This document shows, piece after piece, positions 1 to 8,612 of a stretch of 64,000 bases of DNA. The translations under genes were made by a program, and so were the position numbers. The notes under the pieces are model-generated. The model saw nothing but the letters and a program-made list of their open reading frames with translations. It was not told the origin of the DNA and did no database searches. The stretch lies in NCBI RefSeq assembly GCF_003116585.1, contig NZ_QEHM01000015.1:18842-82841 (forward strand), read 5' to 3'. The number at the start of each line of letters is the position of its first letter. Position 1 is the stretch's first letter. The stretch comes from Albibacillus kandeliae. Its GTDB lineage: Bacteria; Pseudomonadota; Alphaproteobacteria; Rhodobacterales; Rhodobacteraceae.

Positions 1-654
1 GACCGAAACCAGCGGACCGCCCTCGATCTCGGTCTGGAAGGCCACCGAAGGCTCGTCTTCCAGCTCGGACAGCGCGATGTTGCGCTGGCCGAAGAGGTGA
101 TGCTTCACGCCGCAGTACAACCCGAAGTATTCCCGAAAGAGCACCCGCGCCTCTAGGTTGGCGGGCGGCGCGGACAGCAGGCAAATGCCGAAGCTGGCCG
201 CGTTCTGGCGAATTCTCACGGCGACCTCGGCACTTTCCTCGATCACGATCGAGAAGGTGACCTCCGGGTGCCGGCGGCCAAAGGTCGCGAGCACCTCGTC
301 GAAATGGGGCGAGACCACGTGGCTGGCCACCACCATGCTGATATGGCCGGTCAGGGTCTCTTCGTCTGCGGCCATCAGCGCGGGCAGCTGTGACACCGCC
401 CCGAAAATCGAGGCGCATTCGGAATAGAGCACCTTGCCCGCCTCGGTCACCTGGAACCGGTTGGGCTTGCGGTCGATCAGCTTCCGGCCGGTCGCCTCTT
501 CCAGCCGCTTGAGGGCGCTGCTGATCGTCGGTTGCTTGAGCCCCAGAAAGTCCGCGGCCTTCGAGATCCCGCGCTGTTCCACCACCACCATGAAGGTACG
601 CAGCAGGTTCCAGTCCAGGTTCCAGGGAAAGCGCTGTTCGTAGGTTCTAATCAT
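1..654 (-). CDS. LysR-family transcriptional regulator (C-terminus cut by window edge)
   Basis: Reading the minus strand from ATG at 654, an open frame of 218 codons runs off the window start. The N-terminus carries the LysR winged helix-turn-helix at about residues 17-75, with the recognition stretch KAADFLGLKQPTISSALKRL. The co-inducer domain begins near residue 95 and is incomplete here. It is divergent from the amino-acid-type ABC/creatininase operon starting at 793, the usual arrangement for a LysR protein controlling its neighbour and itself. The family and direction are certain. The ligand is unknown, and the target operon is inferred from position only. Confidence 0.9.
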   Translation of the reverse strand, partial: MIRTYEQRFPWNLDWNLLRTFMVVVEQRGISKAADFLGLKQPTISSALKRLEEATGRKLIDRKPNRFQVTEAGKVLYSECASIFGAVSQLPALMAADEETLTGHISMVVASHVVSPHFDEVLATFGRRHPEVTFSIVIEESAEVAVRIRQNAASFGICLLSAPPANLEARVLFREYFGLYCGVKHHLFGQRNIALSELEDEPSVAFQTEIEGGPLVSV

Positions 655-715
655 AGATTTGGTCAATTATCGCAATTTAGAATATCTATTTGCATGATGA
701 AATGCCCCCATGCAA
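653..715. promoter_or_regulatory. Divergent promoter region with two inverted repeats (candidate LysR sites)
   Basis: The 138-base gap between the LysR gene and the divergent solute-binding gene is AT-rich against its surroundings. It holds two inverted repeats: ATAGAT at 653-658 with ATCTAT at 684-689, and TTGCAT at 690-695 with ATGCAA at 710-715. The first overlaps the LysR start codon, as autoregulatory LysR sites often do. The repeats are seen directly; their role as operators is inference. Confidence 0.35.
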
Positions 716-792
716 CCCTCTGCCGAAGCGGTGCGTCTCGCGTCGCAGCACGGGCAGAGGCCCGGCCAATCTGGAAAAACAGGGAGTATGAC

Positions 793-1578
793 ATGACGAC
801 GCGCAGGGCATTGATCAAATCCGCCATGCTGGCCGGAGTTGCCGCGATGGCCACTTTCGGCGCCGCAGGCTTTGCCGCGGCCGAGGACCTCGACACCATC
901 AAGGAGAACGGCGTGATCCGCATCGCGATGAGCGGCGCCTATCCTCCGTTCAACTTCGTGAACGAAAAGAACGAGGTCGTGGGGTTCGATCCGGCCATCG
1001 GCACCGAGATCGCCAAGCGCATGGGCCTCAAGGTCGAGATCATCACCACCGCATGGGACGGGATCATCGGCGGGCTGCTGGCCAACAAGTACGACGCCAT
1101 CGTCGGTTCGATGTCGATCACCGAGGAGCGTGACAAGGTGGTCGATTTTGTCGGTCCCTACTACACGACCAAGCGCGCGATCTTCACCAAGCCCGACAGC
1201 GGTATCACCAGCGTCGAGCAACTGAAGGACGTCAAGGTCGGCGTGACCCTCGGCGAAACGCACGAGGAATGGGCCCGCGACCAGGGCTACACCGTGCGCA
1301 CCTACAAGGGCCTGCCCGAACTGCTGCTGGAGCTCGAGAACGGCCGCGTGGACGTGATTGTCAACGACTCCATCGCCGCGATCCTCGCGATGAAGGAAAT
1401 CGGCTATGACTTCGTGGCGCTCGACGACCTCGAAACCGACGCGATCGGTGCCGGCATCGCGATCCGCGAGGGCAACCCCGAACTCGCCAAGCAGATGCAG
1501 GCGGCGCTGGATGCCATGATGGAAGACGGCACCTACCTCGAAATCGCAAACGAGTGGGTCGGCGGCGACATCCGCTGA
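793..1578 (+). CDS. Polar-amino-acid-type ABC transporter, periplasmic solute-binding protein (family 3)
   Basis: A 261-residue protein whose N-terminus (TTRRALIK then an Ala/Gly-rich hydrophobic stretch ending near AAA at residue 30) is an export signal, possibly of Tat type because of the RR pair. The mature part has the family 3 bilobal pattern: the ligand-pocket motif SGAYPPFNF near residue 47-55, GFDPAIGTEIAKRMG, and the hinge-region VGSMSITEERDK. ATG 793 was chosen because GGGAG at 782-786 precedes it and the signal peptide starts there. It is the first gene of an operon with two permeases and an ATPase. The ligand is probably an amino acid or a cyclic/acylated derivative, judging by the enzymes downstream. 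Confidence 0.9.
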   Translation: MTTRRALIKSAMLAGVAAMATFGAAGFAAAEDLDTIKENGVIRIAMSGAYPPFNFVNEKNEVVGFDPAIGTEIAKRMGLKVEIITTAWDGIIGGLLANKYDAIVGSMSITEERDKVVDFVGPYYTTKRAIFTKPDSGITSVEQLKDVKVGVTLGETHEEWARDQGYTVRTYKGLPELLLELENGRVDVIVNDSIAAILAMKEIGYDFVALDDLETDAIGAGIAIREGNPELAKQMQAALDAMMEDGTYLEIANEWVGGDIR

Positions 1579-1640
1579 GCCGACGCAATCGAATACGGTC
1601 CGCCGGGATACCGGCGGGCCTGACGTTTCGGGGACCAAGA

Positions 1641-2432
1641 ATGACGACAGACTACGGCAAGCTGACCTGGGAAGACGTGCGCGACGCGGACAAGGACCGC
1701 GTGGTGATCCTGAACGTCTCGGCAACCGAGGACCACGGGCCGCACATGCCGCTCGACACCGACACCGTGCTGGGCATGGCGGTGGCCAACGGGGTGGCAA
1801 AGCTGGCGCCCGACGAGGTTTTCGTGATGCCCGCCGTGCCCTATGGCTTCAACGAGCATCACAAGGATTTTCCCGGCGTCATCTGGATCCAGCCCGAGAC
1901 ACTCATCGCCTTCGTCACCGACATCACCAAGTCGCTGGCCCATCACGGCTTCCGCCGTATCCTGCTGCTGAACTCGCACGGGTCCAACCACCCGGTGCTC
2001 GACCTCGCCGCGCGCAAAACGGTGATCGAGAACGAGATCATCTGTGTCTCGGCCTCCTACTGGAACCTCTGCGCCGACCGGGTGAACGAGGTCCGCAAGT
2101 CCGAGATCGGCGGCATCGCCCACGCGGGCGAGTTCGAGGCGGCGATGTACATGCACCTGCAGCCGGAACACGTGGACCTGTCGAAGGCCACCAACCAGAA
2201 CCTGCACAACCCGAACAGCAAGTTCTTCAACCTCGACCTCGCCAAGGGCGGCGGCAAGGCCATGCTGATGCGCTGGTGGTCCGAGGTTTCGCCCGAGGGC
2301 ACCATGGGCGACCCGACCGTGGCCGACCCCGAGACCGGGCGTAAGTTCCTTGAAGCGGCGATCGAGGAGACGACGGCGCTGGTGCGCGAGATCCGCGCGC
2401 TGCCGATCCTGTCGCGCAAAGACCACCACTGA
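1641..2432 (+). CDS. Creatininase-family amidohydrolase
   Basis: A 263-residue member of the creatininase (creatinine amidohydrolase) superfamily, which hydrolyses cyclic amides or formamides with two divalent metals. Ligand residues are visible: E30, H32 and D41 in the motif EDHGPHMPLDTD, H113 in LLNSHGSN, and E164 in HAGEFEAA. All family positions look intact, so it should be catalytically competent. It sits between the solute-binding protein and the permeases of an ABC importer, suggesting it acts on the imported compound. Creatinine itself is not implied: the family also includes other lactam and formamide hydrolases. The exact substrate is unknown. Confidence 0.85.
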   Translation: MTTDYGKLTWEDVRDADKDRVVILNVSATEDHGPHMPLDTDTVLGMAVANGVAKLAPDEVFVMPAVPYGFNEHHKDFPGVIWIQPETLIAFVTDITKSLAHHGFRRILLLNSHGSNHPVLDLAARKTVIENEIICVSASYWNLCADRVNEVRKSEIGGIAHAGEFEAAMYMHLQPEHVDLSKATNQNLHNPNSKFFNLDLAKGGGKAMLMRWWSEVSPEGTMGDPTVADPETGRKFLEAAIEETTALVREIRALPILSRKDHH

Positions 2433-2447
2433 GGAGAGAGCAGGCGG

Positions 2448-3095
2448 ATGGATTTCGATCTGATCTACCAGGTCACGCCCTACTTCATTCAGGCGGCGTG
2501 GGTGACGATCCAGCTTTCGGTCCTGTCCTGCCTGCTGGGTCTTACCTGCGGAACGCTCGGCGCCTCGGCGCGCCTGTCGCGCCACGCGGTCGTCCGCTAC
2601 CTCGGCGCGGCCTATGTCAGCGCCTTTCGCGGCACGCCCGCGCTGATCCAGCTCTTCATCCTCTACTTCGGCGGACCGCAGATCGGCATCCAGCTCGACG
2701 CCTTCGAGGCGGGGGTGATCGGGCTTGGCATCAACATCGGCGCCTACATGACCGAAACCATTCGGGGGGCCATCGTCGCCATCGACAAGGGCCAGCGCGA
2801 AGCCTCGCGCACGCTTGGGATGGGACGGTTCCAGACCATGCGCTACGTCATCCTTCCGCAGGCCGCGCGGCTGATGATCCGGCCGCTGGGCGTCAACATC
2901 AACGCGCTGATCAAGGGGACCGCGCTGGTCGCTGCGATCTCGGTGGTGGAGCTGACCTATACCGCGCAGCGCTTCATCGGATCGACCTACAAACCGTTCG
3001 AGATGTTCCTGATCGCGGGCATTCTCTACATGATCATCATCTACGTGACCGGGCGCGCGATTGCCTGGCTGGACCGCAAGGTCCGGATCGTCTGA
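2448..3095 (+). CDS. Polar-amino-acid-type ABC transporter permease 1
   Basis: A 215-residue inner-membrane permease of the HisM/GlnP type with about five hydrophobic segments. The EAA loop contacting the ATPase is clear around residues 125-145 (EASRTLGMGRFQTMRYVILP). The start has GGAGAG at 2431-2436, spaced normally. It is one of a pair with the next gene, typical of amino acid importers whose two permeases form a heterodimer. It lies 15 bases after the creatininase gene in the same operon. Confidence 0.9.
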   Translation: MDFDLIYQVTPYFIQAAWVTIQLSVLSCLLGLTCGTLGASARLSRHAVVRYLGAAYVSAFRGTPALIQLFILYFGGPQIGIQLDAFEAGVIGLGINIGAYMTETIRGAIVAIDKGQREASRTLGMGRFQTMRYVILPQAARLMIRPLGVNINALIKGTALVAAISVVELTYTAQRFIGSTYKPFEMFLIAGILYMIIIYVTGRAIAWLDRKVRIV

Positions 3096-3111
3096 CCGGA
3101 AGGACGCCGAC

Positions 3112-3768
3112 ATGGGGCTCGATTTCTCGGTAATTCCCAAGTACCTCGACGTGATCCTGCTGGGCGCGCTGTGGACCATCGCGATCACCGTGGCGGCCGC
3201 GCTGCTCAGCTTTATCGGCGGCATTCTCTTCGCGGTCATCGCGCTCTACGCGCCACGGGCCATCCGCCTGCCGTTCCGCGCGTTCGAGTGGCTGTTCATG
3301 GGCACGCCCCTGCTGCTGCAGCTGTTCCTGATCTATTTCGGCCTCGTGCAGATCGGTATCGACCTGCCAGCCTTCGTTGCCGGGGTGATCGGGCTGGGGC
3401 TGCATTTCGCGGTCTACAATTCAGAACTGATCCAGACCGCCATCGTCGCCGTGGACCGAGGCCAGATGGAGGCGGCGCGGACCCTTGGCCTCAGCCGGGG
3501 CGAGGCGCTGCGCAAGGTCGTCGTACCGCAGGCGGTGCGGGACGTGATCCCGCCCATCGGCAACAACATGATCGCCCTGCTGAAGGATTCCGCGCTGGTC
3601 TCGGTGATCGGGGTGGGCGAACTGACGCTCTCGGCCCAGCTCGCCATCGGCCGCACCTACCGGCCATTCGAATTCTACGTCCTCGCGGCGGTCTTCTACT
3701 ACGTCATCAATCTCGGGATGGAAGCGGTCCTGCGGCGCGTCGAGCGCCGGGTCCAGGCCTCCCGCTGA
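3112..3768 (+). CDS. Polar-amino-acid-type ABC transporter permease 2
   Basis: A 218-residue permease of the same family as its upstream neighbour, with an EAA loop reading [20 protein letters not shown] and a GTPLLLQLF segment typical of HisQ/GlnP-like subunits. I chose ATG 3112, which lies 16 bases after the first permease and gives a normal N-terminus just before the first membrane segment (GGACG upstream serves as a weak SD). It forms the translocation pore with the preceding gene product. Confidence 0.9.
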   Translation: MGLDFSVIPKYLDVILLGALWTIAITVAAALLSFIGGILFAVIALYAPRAIRLPFRAFEWLFMGTPLLLQLFLIYFGLVQIGIDLPAFVAGVIGLGLHFAVYNSELIQTAIVAVDRGQMEAARTLGLSRGEALRKVVVPQAVRDVIPPIGNNMIALLKDSALVSVIGVGELTLSAQLAIGRTYRPFEFYVLAAVFYYVINLGMEAVLRRVERRVQASR

Positions 3769-3784
3769 GCGCGAAGGAAACGAC

Positions 3785-4558
3785 ATGACAGACCAGAAAC
3801 CCTTCGTCGACATCCGCCATGCCCAGAAGAGCTACGGCACGCTGGAGGTGCTCAAGGACATCTCGCTGCAGGTCCAGCGCGGCCAGATCGTCGCGATCAT
3901 CGGGCCCTCGGGCTCGGGCAAGAGCACGCTGCTGCGCGCCATCAACGACCTCGATCCGCTGACCGGCGGAGAGGTCTGGCTGGAGGATACGCAGGTCAAC
4001 AAGAAGCTGCCGCACCGCCAGTACGAGAAGCACATCAACCAGGTGCGGCAGGACATCGGCATGGTGTTCCAGCACTTCAACCTGTTCCCGCACCTCACAG
4101 TCCGCGACAACATCAAGCTGGCGCCGAAGCTGCTGAAGGGCCTCTCCGACGCCGAGGCCGACAAGCTGGCGGAGGAGCAGCTCGAGAAAGTCGGGATGCT
4201 GGAACGCATCGACTACTACCCCTCGCGGCTCTCCGGCGGGCAGAAGCAGCGTGTCGCCATCGCGCGGGCGCTGGCGATGAAACCCAAGGTGATGCTGTTC
4301 GACGAGGCGACCTCGGCGCTCGACCCGGAACTGGTCGAAGAGGTGAACCTCGTCATGAAGAAGCTCGCCGAGGAGCACATGACGATGATCATCGTGACCC
4401 ACGAGATGGGCTTTGCTGAGAGTGTCTGCGACCGCGTCCTCTTCATGGATCAGGGGGTCGTGGTCGAAGAAGGCCCGCCCGAGGTGATCTTCCGCAACCC
4501 GTCGAACGAACGCACCCGCAACTTCCTCCGCAAGCATCTCGCCACCGCGAACAAGTGA
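3785..4558 (+). CDS. Polar-amino-acid-type ABC transporter ATP-binding protein (GlnQ/HisP-like)
   Basis: A 257-residue ATPase subunit. Walker A is [10 protein letters not shown] near residue 41, the Q-loop is in [12 protein letters not shown], the signature is [15 protein letters not shown], Walker B is [14 protein letters not shown] and the H-loop is IIVTHEMGF. All are intact. The EATSALDPE wording is typical of the polar amino acid subfamily. AAGGA at 3775-3779 is its SD. It energises the permease pair encoded directly upstream. Confidence 0.92.
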   Translation: MTDQKPFVDIRHAQKSYGTLEVLKDISLQVQRGQIVAIIGPSGSGKSTLLRAINDLDPLTGGEVWLEDTQVNKKLPHRQYEKHINQVRQDIGMVFQHFNLFPHLTVRDNIKLAPKLLKGLSDAEADKLAEEQLEKVGMLERIDYYPSRLSGGQKQRVAIARALAMKPKVMLFDEATSALDPELVEEVNLVMKKLAEEHMTMIIVTHEMGFAESVCDRVLFMDQGVVVEEGPPEVIFRNPSNERTRNFLRKHLATANK

Positions 4559-4567
4559 GCCAGAGAC

Positions 4568-5908
4568 ATGTCGCATCTCTTCTACCAGACATCGGCCTAC
4601 CGCCCCTTCCTCGACCGGGGAGAGGGCATCTACATGTACGGCCAGGACGGCCGCCGCTATCTCGACGGGTCCTCCGGCGCGATGGTGTCGAACATCGGCC
4701 ATTCCAACCCGCGCGTGCTGGAAGCGATGCGGGCCCAGATGGAGAAATCGACCTTCGGCTACCGGCTGCACTTTCAGACCGAGGCGTCAGAGGCGCTGGC
4801 CGCCAAGACCGCCGCACTGTCGGCCCCGGGCATGGATCGGGTGTTCTTCGTCTCGGGCGGCTCCGAGGCGGTGGAAAGCACCATCAAGCTCGCCCGGCAG
4901 TACAAGCTGGCGATCGGGCAGGGCTCCCGCTTCAAGGTGATCTCGCGGATGCCGTCCTACCACGGCTCGACCTTCGGGGCGCTGGCAGTGACGGGCTACG
5001 ACCCGCTGACCGCGCCCTTCGCACCGATGATGCGCGAGATGCCCAAGATCCCCGCCCCGCGCGCCTATCTCGACGGGCTGGACATGGACGACCCGGCGAC
5101 CGGCCTGCACTATGCCGACATGCTCGAGGCCAAGATCCTCGAGGAAGGCCCCGAGAGCGTGCTGGCCTTCATCGTCGAGCCGGTCGGCGGTGCCTCGACC
5201 GGGGCGCTGGTGCCACCGGCGGGATACATGCAGCGCATCCGCGAAATCTGCACGGCCCATGACGTCCTGCTGATCCACGACGAGGTCATGTCGGGCGGCG
5301 GACGCACCGGCAAGTTCTGGGCCGCCGACCACTGGGGCACCACGCCCGACCTGATTTCGATCTCCAAGGGCTTCGGGGGCGGCTATGTCCCGCTCGGCGC
5401 GATGATCGCGCGGGGCGACATGGTGGACGCGGTGATCGGCTCGGGCGGGTTCCAGCATGGCCACACCTACGCCGGCAATCCGCTCGCCTGCGCCGCGGGC
5501 CTTGCCGTGATCGAGGAAATCGAGCGCAACGACCTGATCGGCAACGCCGCCCGCATGGGCGATCTGCTCAAGGCGCGGCTGACCGGTCTGATGAACCGCT
5601 ATCCCTTCATCGGCGACGTGCGCGGCAAGGGATTGCTGCTGGCCTTCGAACTGGTCTCGGACCGGGGCACGATGGCGCCGCTGCCCAAGGGGCTGAACGC
5701 CTACCAGCGGCTGGTGGACATCGCCTATGACAACGGTTTGATCATCTATTCCCGCCGGACGCGTGGCGGGACCGAGGGCGATCACTTCCTCGTCTGCCCA
5801 CCGATGATCATCGGCGAGGACGGTATCGAGGAGATCATGGACGGGCTAACCCGCTCGCTCGACCAGTTCGCCGCCGAGGCGGGTCTGGGCGTCGGAGAAC
5901 CTGCATGA
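4568..5908 (+). CDS. Class III (PLP-dependent, omega-type) aminotransferase
   Basis: A 446-residue fold-type I aminotransferase of class III. The PLP lysine is in DLISISKGFGGGYVPLGAM, preceded by the cofactor aspartate motif LLIHDEVMSGGGRTG. The substrate/PLP-phosphate segment VSGGSEAVESTIKLARQY and the HGHTYAGNPLACAAG stretch are also present. Class III enzymes usually move the amino group of a terminal amine or beta/gamma amino acid to pyruvate or 2-oxoglutarate. Its place between an amino-acid-type importer and a CoA-transferase suggests deamination of the imported or hydrolysed compound before CoA activation. The exact substrate is unknown. Confidence 0.88.
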   Translation: MSHLFYQTSAYRPFLDRGEGIYMYGQDGRRYLDGSSGAMVSNIGHSNPRVLEAMRAQMEKSTFGYRLHFQTEASEALAAKTAALSAPGMDRVFFVSGGSEAVESTIKLARQYKLAIGQGSRFKVISRMPSYHGSTFGALAVTGYDPLTAPFAPMMREMPKIPAPRAYLDGLDMDDPATGLHYADMLEAKILEEGPESVLAFIVEPVGGASTGALVPPAGYMQRIREICTAHDVLLIHDEVMSGGGRTGKFWAADHWGTTPDLISISKGFGGGYVPLGAMIARGDMVDAVIGSGGFQHGHTYAGNPLACAAGLAVIEEIERNDLIGNAARMGDLLKARLTGLMNRYPFIGDVRGKGLLLAFELVSDRGTMAPLPKGLNAYQRLVDIAYDNGLIIYSRRTRGGTEGDHFLVCPPMIIGEDGIEEIMDGLTRSLDQFAAEAGLGVGEPA

Positions 5909-5939
5909 GGCCGCGCCCGGCCAGCCGGGGTGGTCCGCG

Positions 5940-6632
5940 ATGAGGCTGCCCGACAAGACCACGACCATCGAGGCGGCCGTGGAGCGAATTGCGCCCGGCG
6001 CCACCATCATGCTCAGCGGCTTCGGCGTGCCGGGCACGCCGTTCCAGCTGATCCGCGAACTAGTGCGGCAGGGGCAGGGCGGGCTGACCCTGATCAAGAA
6101 CGACGCGAACGAGACCGGGATGGGCGTGGATCACCTGCTGGCCAGCGGACAGGTCAGGCGCTTGATCACCACGCATATCGGGCTCAACGCCCGTGCGGTG
6201 GCGATGATGAATGCTGGCGAGCTGGAGGTCGAATTCTGCGCGCAGGGCATCCTTGCCGAGCGCATCCGTGCAGGCGGCGCGGGTCTGCCGGGCATCCTGA
6301 CCGACATCGGGATGCAGACCGAACTCGCCGAGGGGAAGCCCCGGATCGAGATCGGCGGCGTCCCGGCTCTGGTCGAAACCGCGCTCCGCGTCGACGTGGC
6401 GCTGATCCACGCGGCACGGGCGGATGTCTTCGGCAATCTCGCCTATGCCGCCACCGCCCGCAACTTCGCGCCCCTGATGGCGATGGCCGCCGACGTCGTG
6501 ATCGCCGAGGCCGAGACGGTCGTGCCGCTCGGCGGGCTGGAGGCCGAACAGGTGCACACCCCCGGGCCCTTCGTCGACCACGTCGTCGCGCTCGAGGCCC
6601 TGACCGAGGAGTACGGCATTGTCCGACGCTAG
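5940..6632 (+). CDS. 3-oxoacid CoA-transferase family, subunit A
   Basis: A 230-residue alpha subunit of a heterodimeric class I CoA-transferase (ScoA/AtoD type). The N-terminal glycine-rich motif TIMLSGFGVPGTP, the CoA-binding stretch around LTLIKNDANETGMG, and the C-terminal pattern VVIAEAETVVPLGGLEAEQVHTPG match the family. The start is ATG 5940, 31 bases after the aminotransferase. It overlaps the subunit B gene by 14 bases, consistent with translational coupling of the two subunits. It would transfer CoA between a small acyl-CoA and the keto or semialdehyde-derived acid made by the operon. Confidence 0.88.
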   Translation: MRLPDKTTTIEAAVERIAPGATIMLSGFGVPGTPFQLIRELVRQGQGGLTLIKNDANETGMGVDHLLASGQVRRLITTHIGLNARAVAMMNAGELEVEFCAQGILAERIRAGGAGLPGILTDIGMQTELAEGKPRIEIGGVPALVETALRVDVALIHAARADVFGNLAYAATARNFAPLMAMAADVVIAEAETVVPLGGLEAEQVHTPGPFVDHVVALEALTEEYGIVRR

Positions 6633-7272
6633 GAGCAGGATGATCGCGCGCGCCGCGCGCGAAATCGCGCCGGGCATGGTGGTGAACCTCGGGATCGGTC
6701 TGCCGACCAAGGTGCTCGACCATCTGGCTCCCGACTTCCCGGTCTGCCTGCACACCGAGAACGGCCTCACCGGGATCGGCCCGACGCTGCCCTACGACCG
6801 CGCCGACCGGAACCTGATCGATGCGGGCGGGGCCTATGTCTCGACCATTCCCGGCAGCGCCTTCTTCGACAGCGCGACCTCCTTCGCGCTGGTGCGCAGC
6901 GGCAGGCTCGACCTGACGATGCTCGGGGCCTTTGAGGTCGCGCAGAACGGTGACCTCGCCAACTGGAAGATCCCGGGCAAGTTCTCGCCCGGCGTGGGCG
7001 GTGGCCTCGAACTGGCGCAGAAGGCGCGCCGCGTCGTGGTGGTGACCACCCACACCGACCGCGCAGGCAACCCCAAGCTGCTGGCCGAATGTGCCCTCCC
7101 CTTGACCGCCGCGCGCTGCGTCAGCCGGATTTTCACCGAACTGGCCGTGGTCGACGTGACGCCGGACGGCTTTGCCTTGCGCGAGATCGCCGAGGGAACG
7201 AGCGTGGCCGAGGTCGCCGCCGCGACCGGCGCGCGGCTGCACCTGCCCGCGGACGAAATACCGACGTTCTGA
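6619..7272 (+). CDS. 3-oxoacid CoA-transferase family, subunit B (TTG start)
   Basis: A 217-residue beta subunit (ScoB/AtoA type). The catalytic glutamate is E47 in the motif ENGLTGIGP, and the GAFEVAQNGDLANW and GVGGGLELAQKARR stretches are conserved. I chose TTG 6619, with GAGGAG at 6606-6611, because its N-terminus (SDARSRMIARAAREI) matches the usual start of ScoB proteins. The ATG at 6640 would remove seven residues and is the alternative. It partners the overlapping upstream subunit A. Confidence 0.85.
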   Translation: MSDARSRMIARAAREIAPGMVVNLGIGLPTKVLDHLAPDFPVCLHTENGLTGIGPTLPYDRADRNLIDAGGAYVSTIPGSAFFDSATSFALVRSGRLDLTMLGAFEVAQNGDLANWKIPGKFSPGVGGGLELAQKARRVVVVTTHTDRAGNPKLLAECALPLTAARCVSRIFTELAVVDVTPDGFALREIAEGTSVAEVAAATGARLHLPADEIPTF

Positions 7273-7280
7273 GGAAGACC

Positions 7281-8573
7281 ATGAACCAAGACCTGCAAAC
7301 CCGCATCCTCTCTGCCGTCGATGCGCTCTTCGACGACCAGACCGCCTTTCTGTCGGAACTGACTGCCTTCCCCTCGACCCGGGGCAACGAACAGGCGGCG
7401 CAGGACTTCATGGCCGCCGAGATGGCCGCGCGCGGTTATGAAGTTGACCGCTGGGAGATCGACGTCGCCGATATCGCGCATATGCCGGGATTCTCCCCTG
7501 TGATCGGCGACTACGAGGAGGCGGTGAACGTGGTCGGCGCGCATCGCTGCACCAATCCGAAAGGGCGGTCGCTGATCCTCAACGGCCATATCGACGTGGT
7601 GCCCGAAGGGCCGCACGACATGTGGGACACGCCGCCCTACGCGCCCCGGATCGACGACGGCTGGCTCTACGGGCGCGGGGCAGGGGACATGAAGGCAGGT
7701 CTCGCCTCCAACCTCTTCGCGCTGGATGCGCTGCGCCATTGCGGGCTGGTCCCCGCCGCCGACGTCTTCCTGCAATCGGTGGTCGAGGAGGAGTGCACCG
7801 GCAATGGCGCGCTGGCCTGCCTGCAGCGGGGATACCGCGCCGAGGCCGCGCTGATCCCCGAGCCCTTCGGCGAGCAGCTGGTGACCGCGCAGGTCGGCGT
7901 TCTGTGGTTCCAGGTACACCTGAAGGGCATGCCGACCCACGTTGCCTATGCTGGGTCCGGTGCGAACGCCATCGAGGCCGCGATGCCGCTGATCGCCGCC
8001 CTGCACGAGATGGAAGCGCGCTGGAACGCGGATCAGGCCAAGCACCCGGAATACGCCCATGTCCACCACCCGCTGAACCTGAATGTCGGCCGGATCGAGG
8101 GCGGCGACTGGACCAGTTCGGTTCCGGCCTGGTGCGTCTTCGACGTCCGCATGGGGCTCTATCCCGGGCAGGACATGCAGGCCGCCAAGGCCGAAATCGA
8201 AGCGACCCTGAACGACGCCGCACGCCACAGCGCCTTCTTGCGCAACAACATGCCCGAGGTGATCTACAACGGCTTCGAGGCCGAGGGCTATGCGCTCGCC
8301 GAAGACGACAGCGCCGCCGCCGCGCAGGCCATCGCGGCGCTTGAAACCGCGCACCGCCGGGTGACCGGCGTCGAGCTTGGCAAGCTGCCGATCACCGCGA
8401 CGACGGACGCCCGCTTTTTCGGGCTCTACGCCGATACCCCGGCACTGGTCTACGGGCCAAAGGCCGAGGCCATCCACGGCTTCAACGAACGCGTCGAACT
8501 GGAAAGCATGCGCCGCGTCACCCAGGCCACCGCGCTCTTCATCGCCAACTGGTGCGGGGTGCAGACGCTCTGA
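7281..8573 (+). CDS. M20-family metallopeptidase (ArgE/DapE-like deacylase)
   Basis: A 430-residue zinc enzyme of the M20 family, which removes acyl groups from N-acylated amino acids or cleaves small peptides. Metal and catalytic residues are visible: H103 and D105 in GHIDVVPEG, D136 in GRGAGDMKAG, and the glutamate cluster at 169-171 in VVEEECTGNG. The dimerisation domain occupies about residues 200-315, and ATTDARFFG with the C-terminal AIHGFNERVE holds the last ligand histidine. The start is ATG 7281, nine bases after the CoA-transferase, with GAGGAA as SD. It closes the catabolic operon that begins at 793. Confidence 0.88.
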   Translation: MNQDLQTRILSAVDALFDDQTAFLSELTAFPSTRGNEQAAQDFMAAEMAARGYEVDRWEIDVADIAHMPGFSPVIGDYEEAVNVVGAHRCTNPKGRSLILNGHIDVVPEGPHDMWDTPPYAPRIDDGWLYGRGAGDMKAGLASNLFALDALRHCGLVPAADVFLQSVVEEECTGNGALACLQRGYRAEAALIPEPFGEQLVTAQVGVLWFQVHLKGMPTHVAYAGSGANAIEAAMPLIAALHEMEARWNADQAKHPEYAHVHHPLNLNVGRIEGGDWTSSVPAWCVFDVRMGLYPGQDMQAAKAEIEATLNDAARHSAFLRNNMPEVIYNGFEAEGYALAEDDSAAAAQAIAALETAHRRVTGVELGKLPITATTDARFFGLYADTPALVYGPKAEAIHGFNERVELESMRRVTQATALFIANWCGVQTL

Positions 8574-8612
8574 ACGGGCTCCGGGGCGGAGGCGTGGAGG
8601 GGGCGCCGCCGC

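Noticed and set aside
1533..3239. 568-codon minus-strand frame across the creatininase and permease genes
   Set aside because: His/Arg/Asp-rich shadow translation typical of the reverse frame of GC-rich genes; the plus-strand genes have intact motifs.
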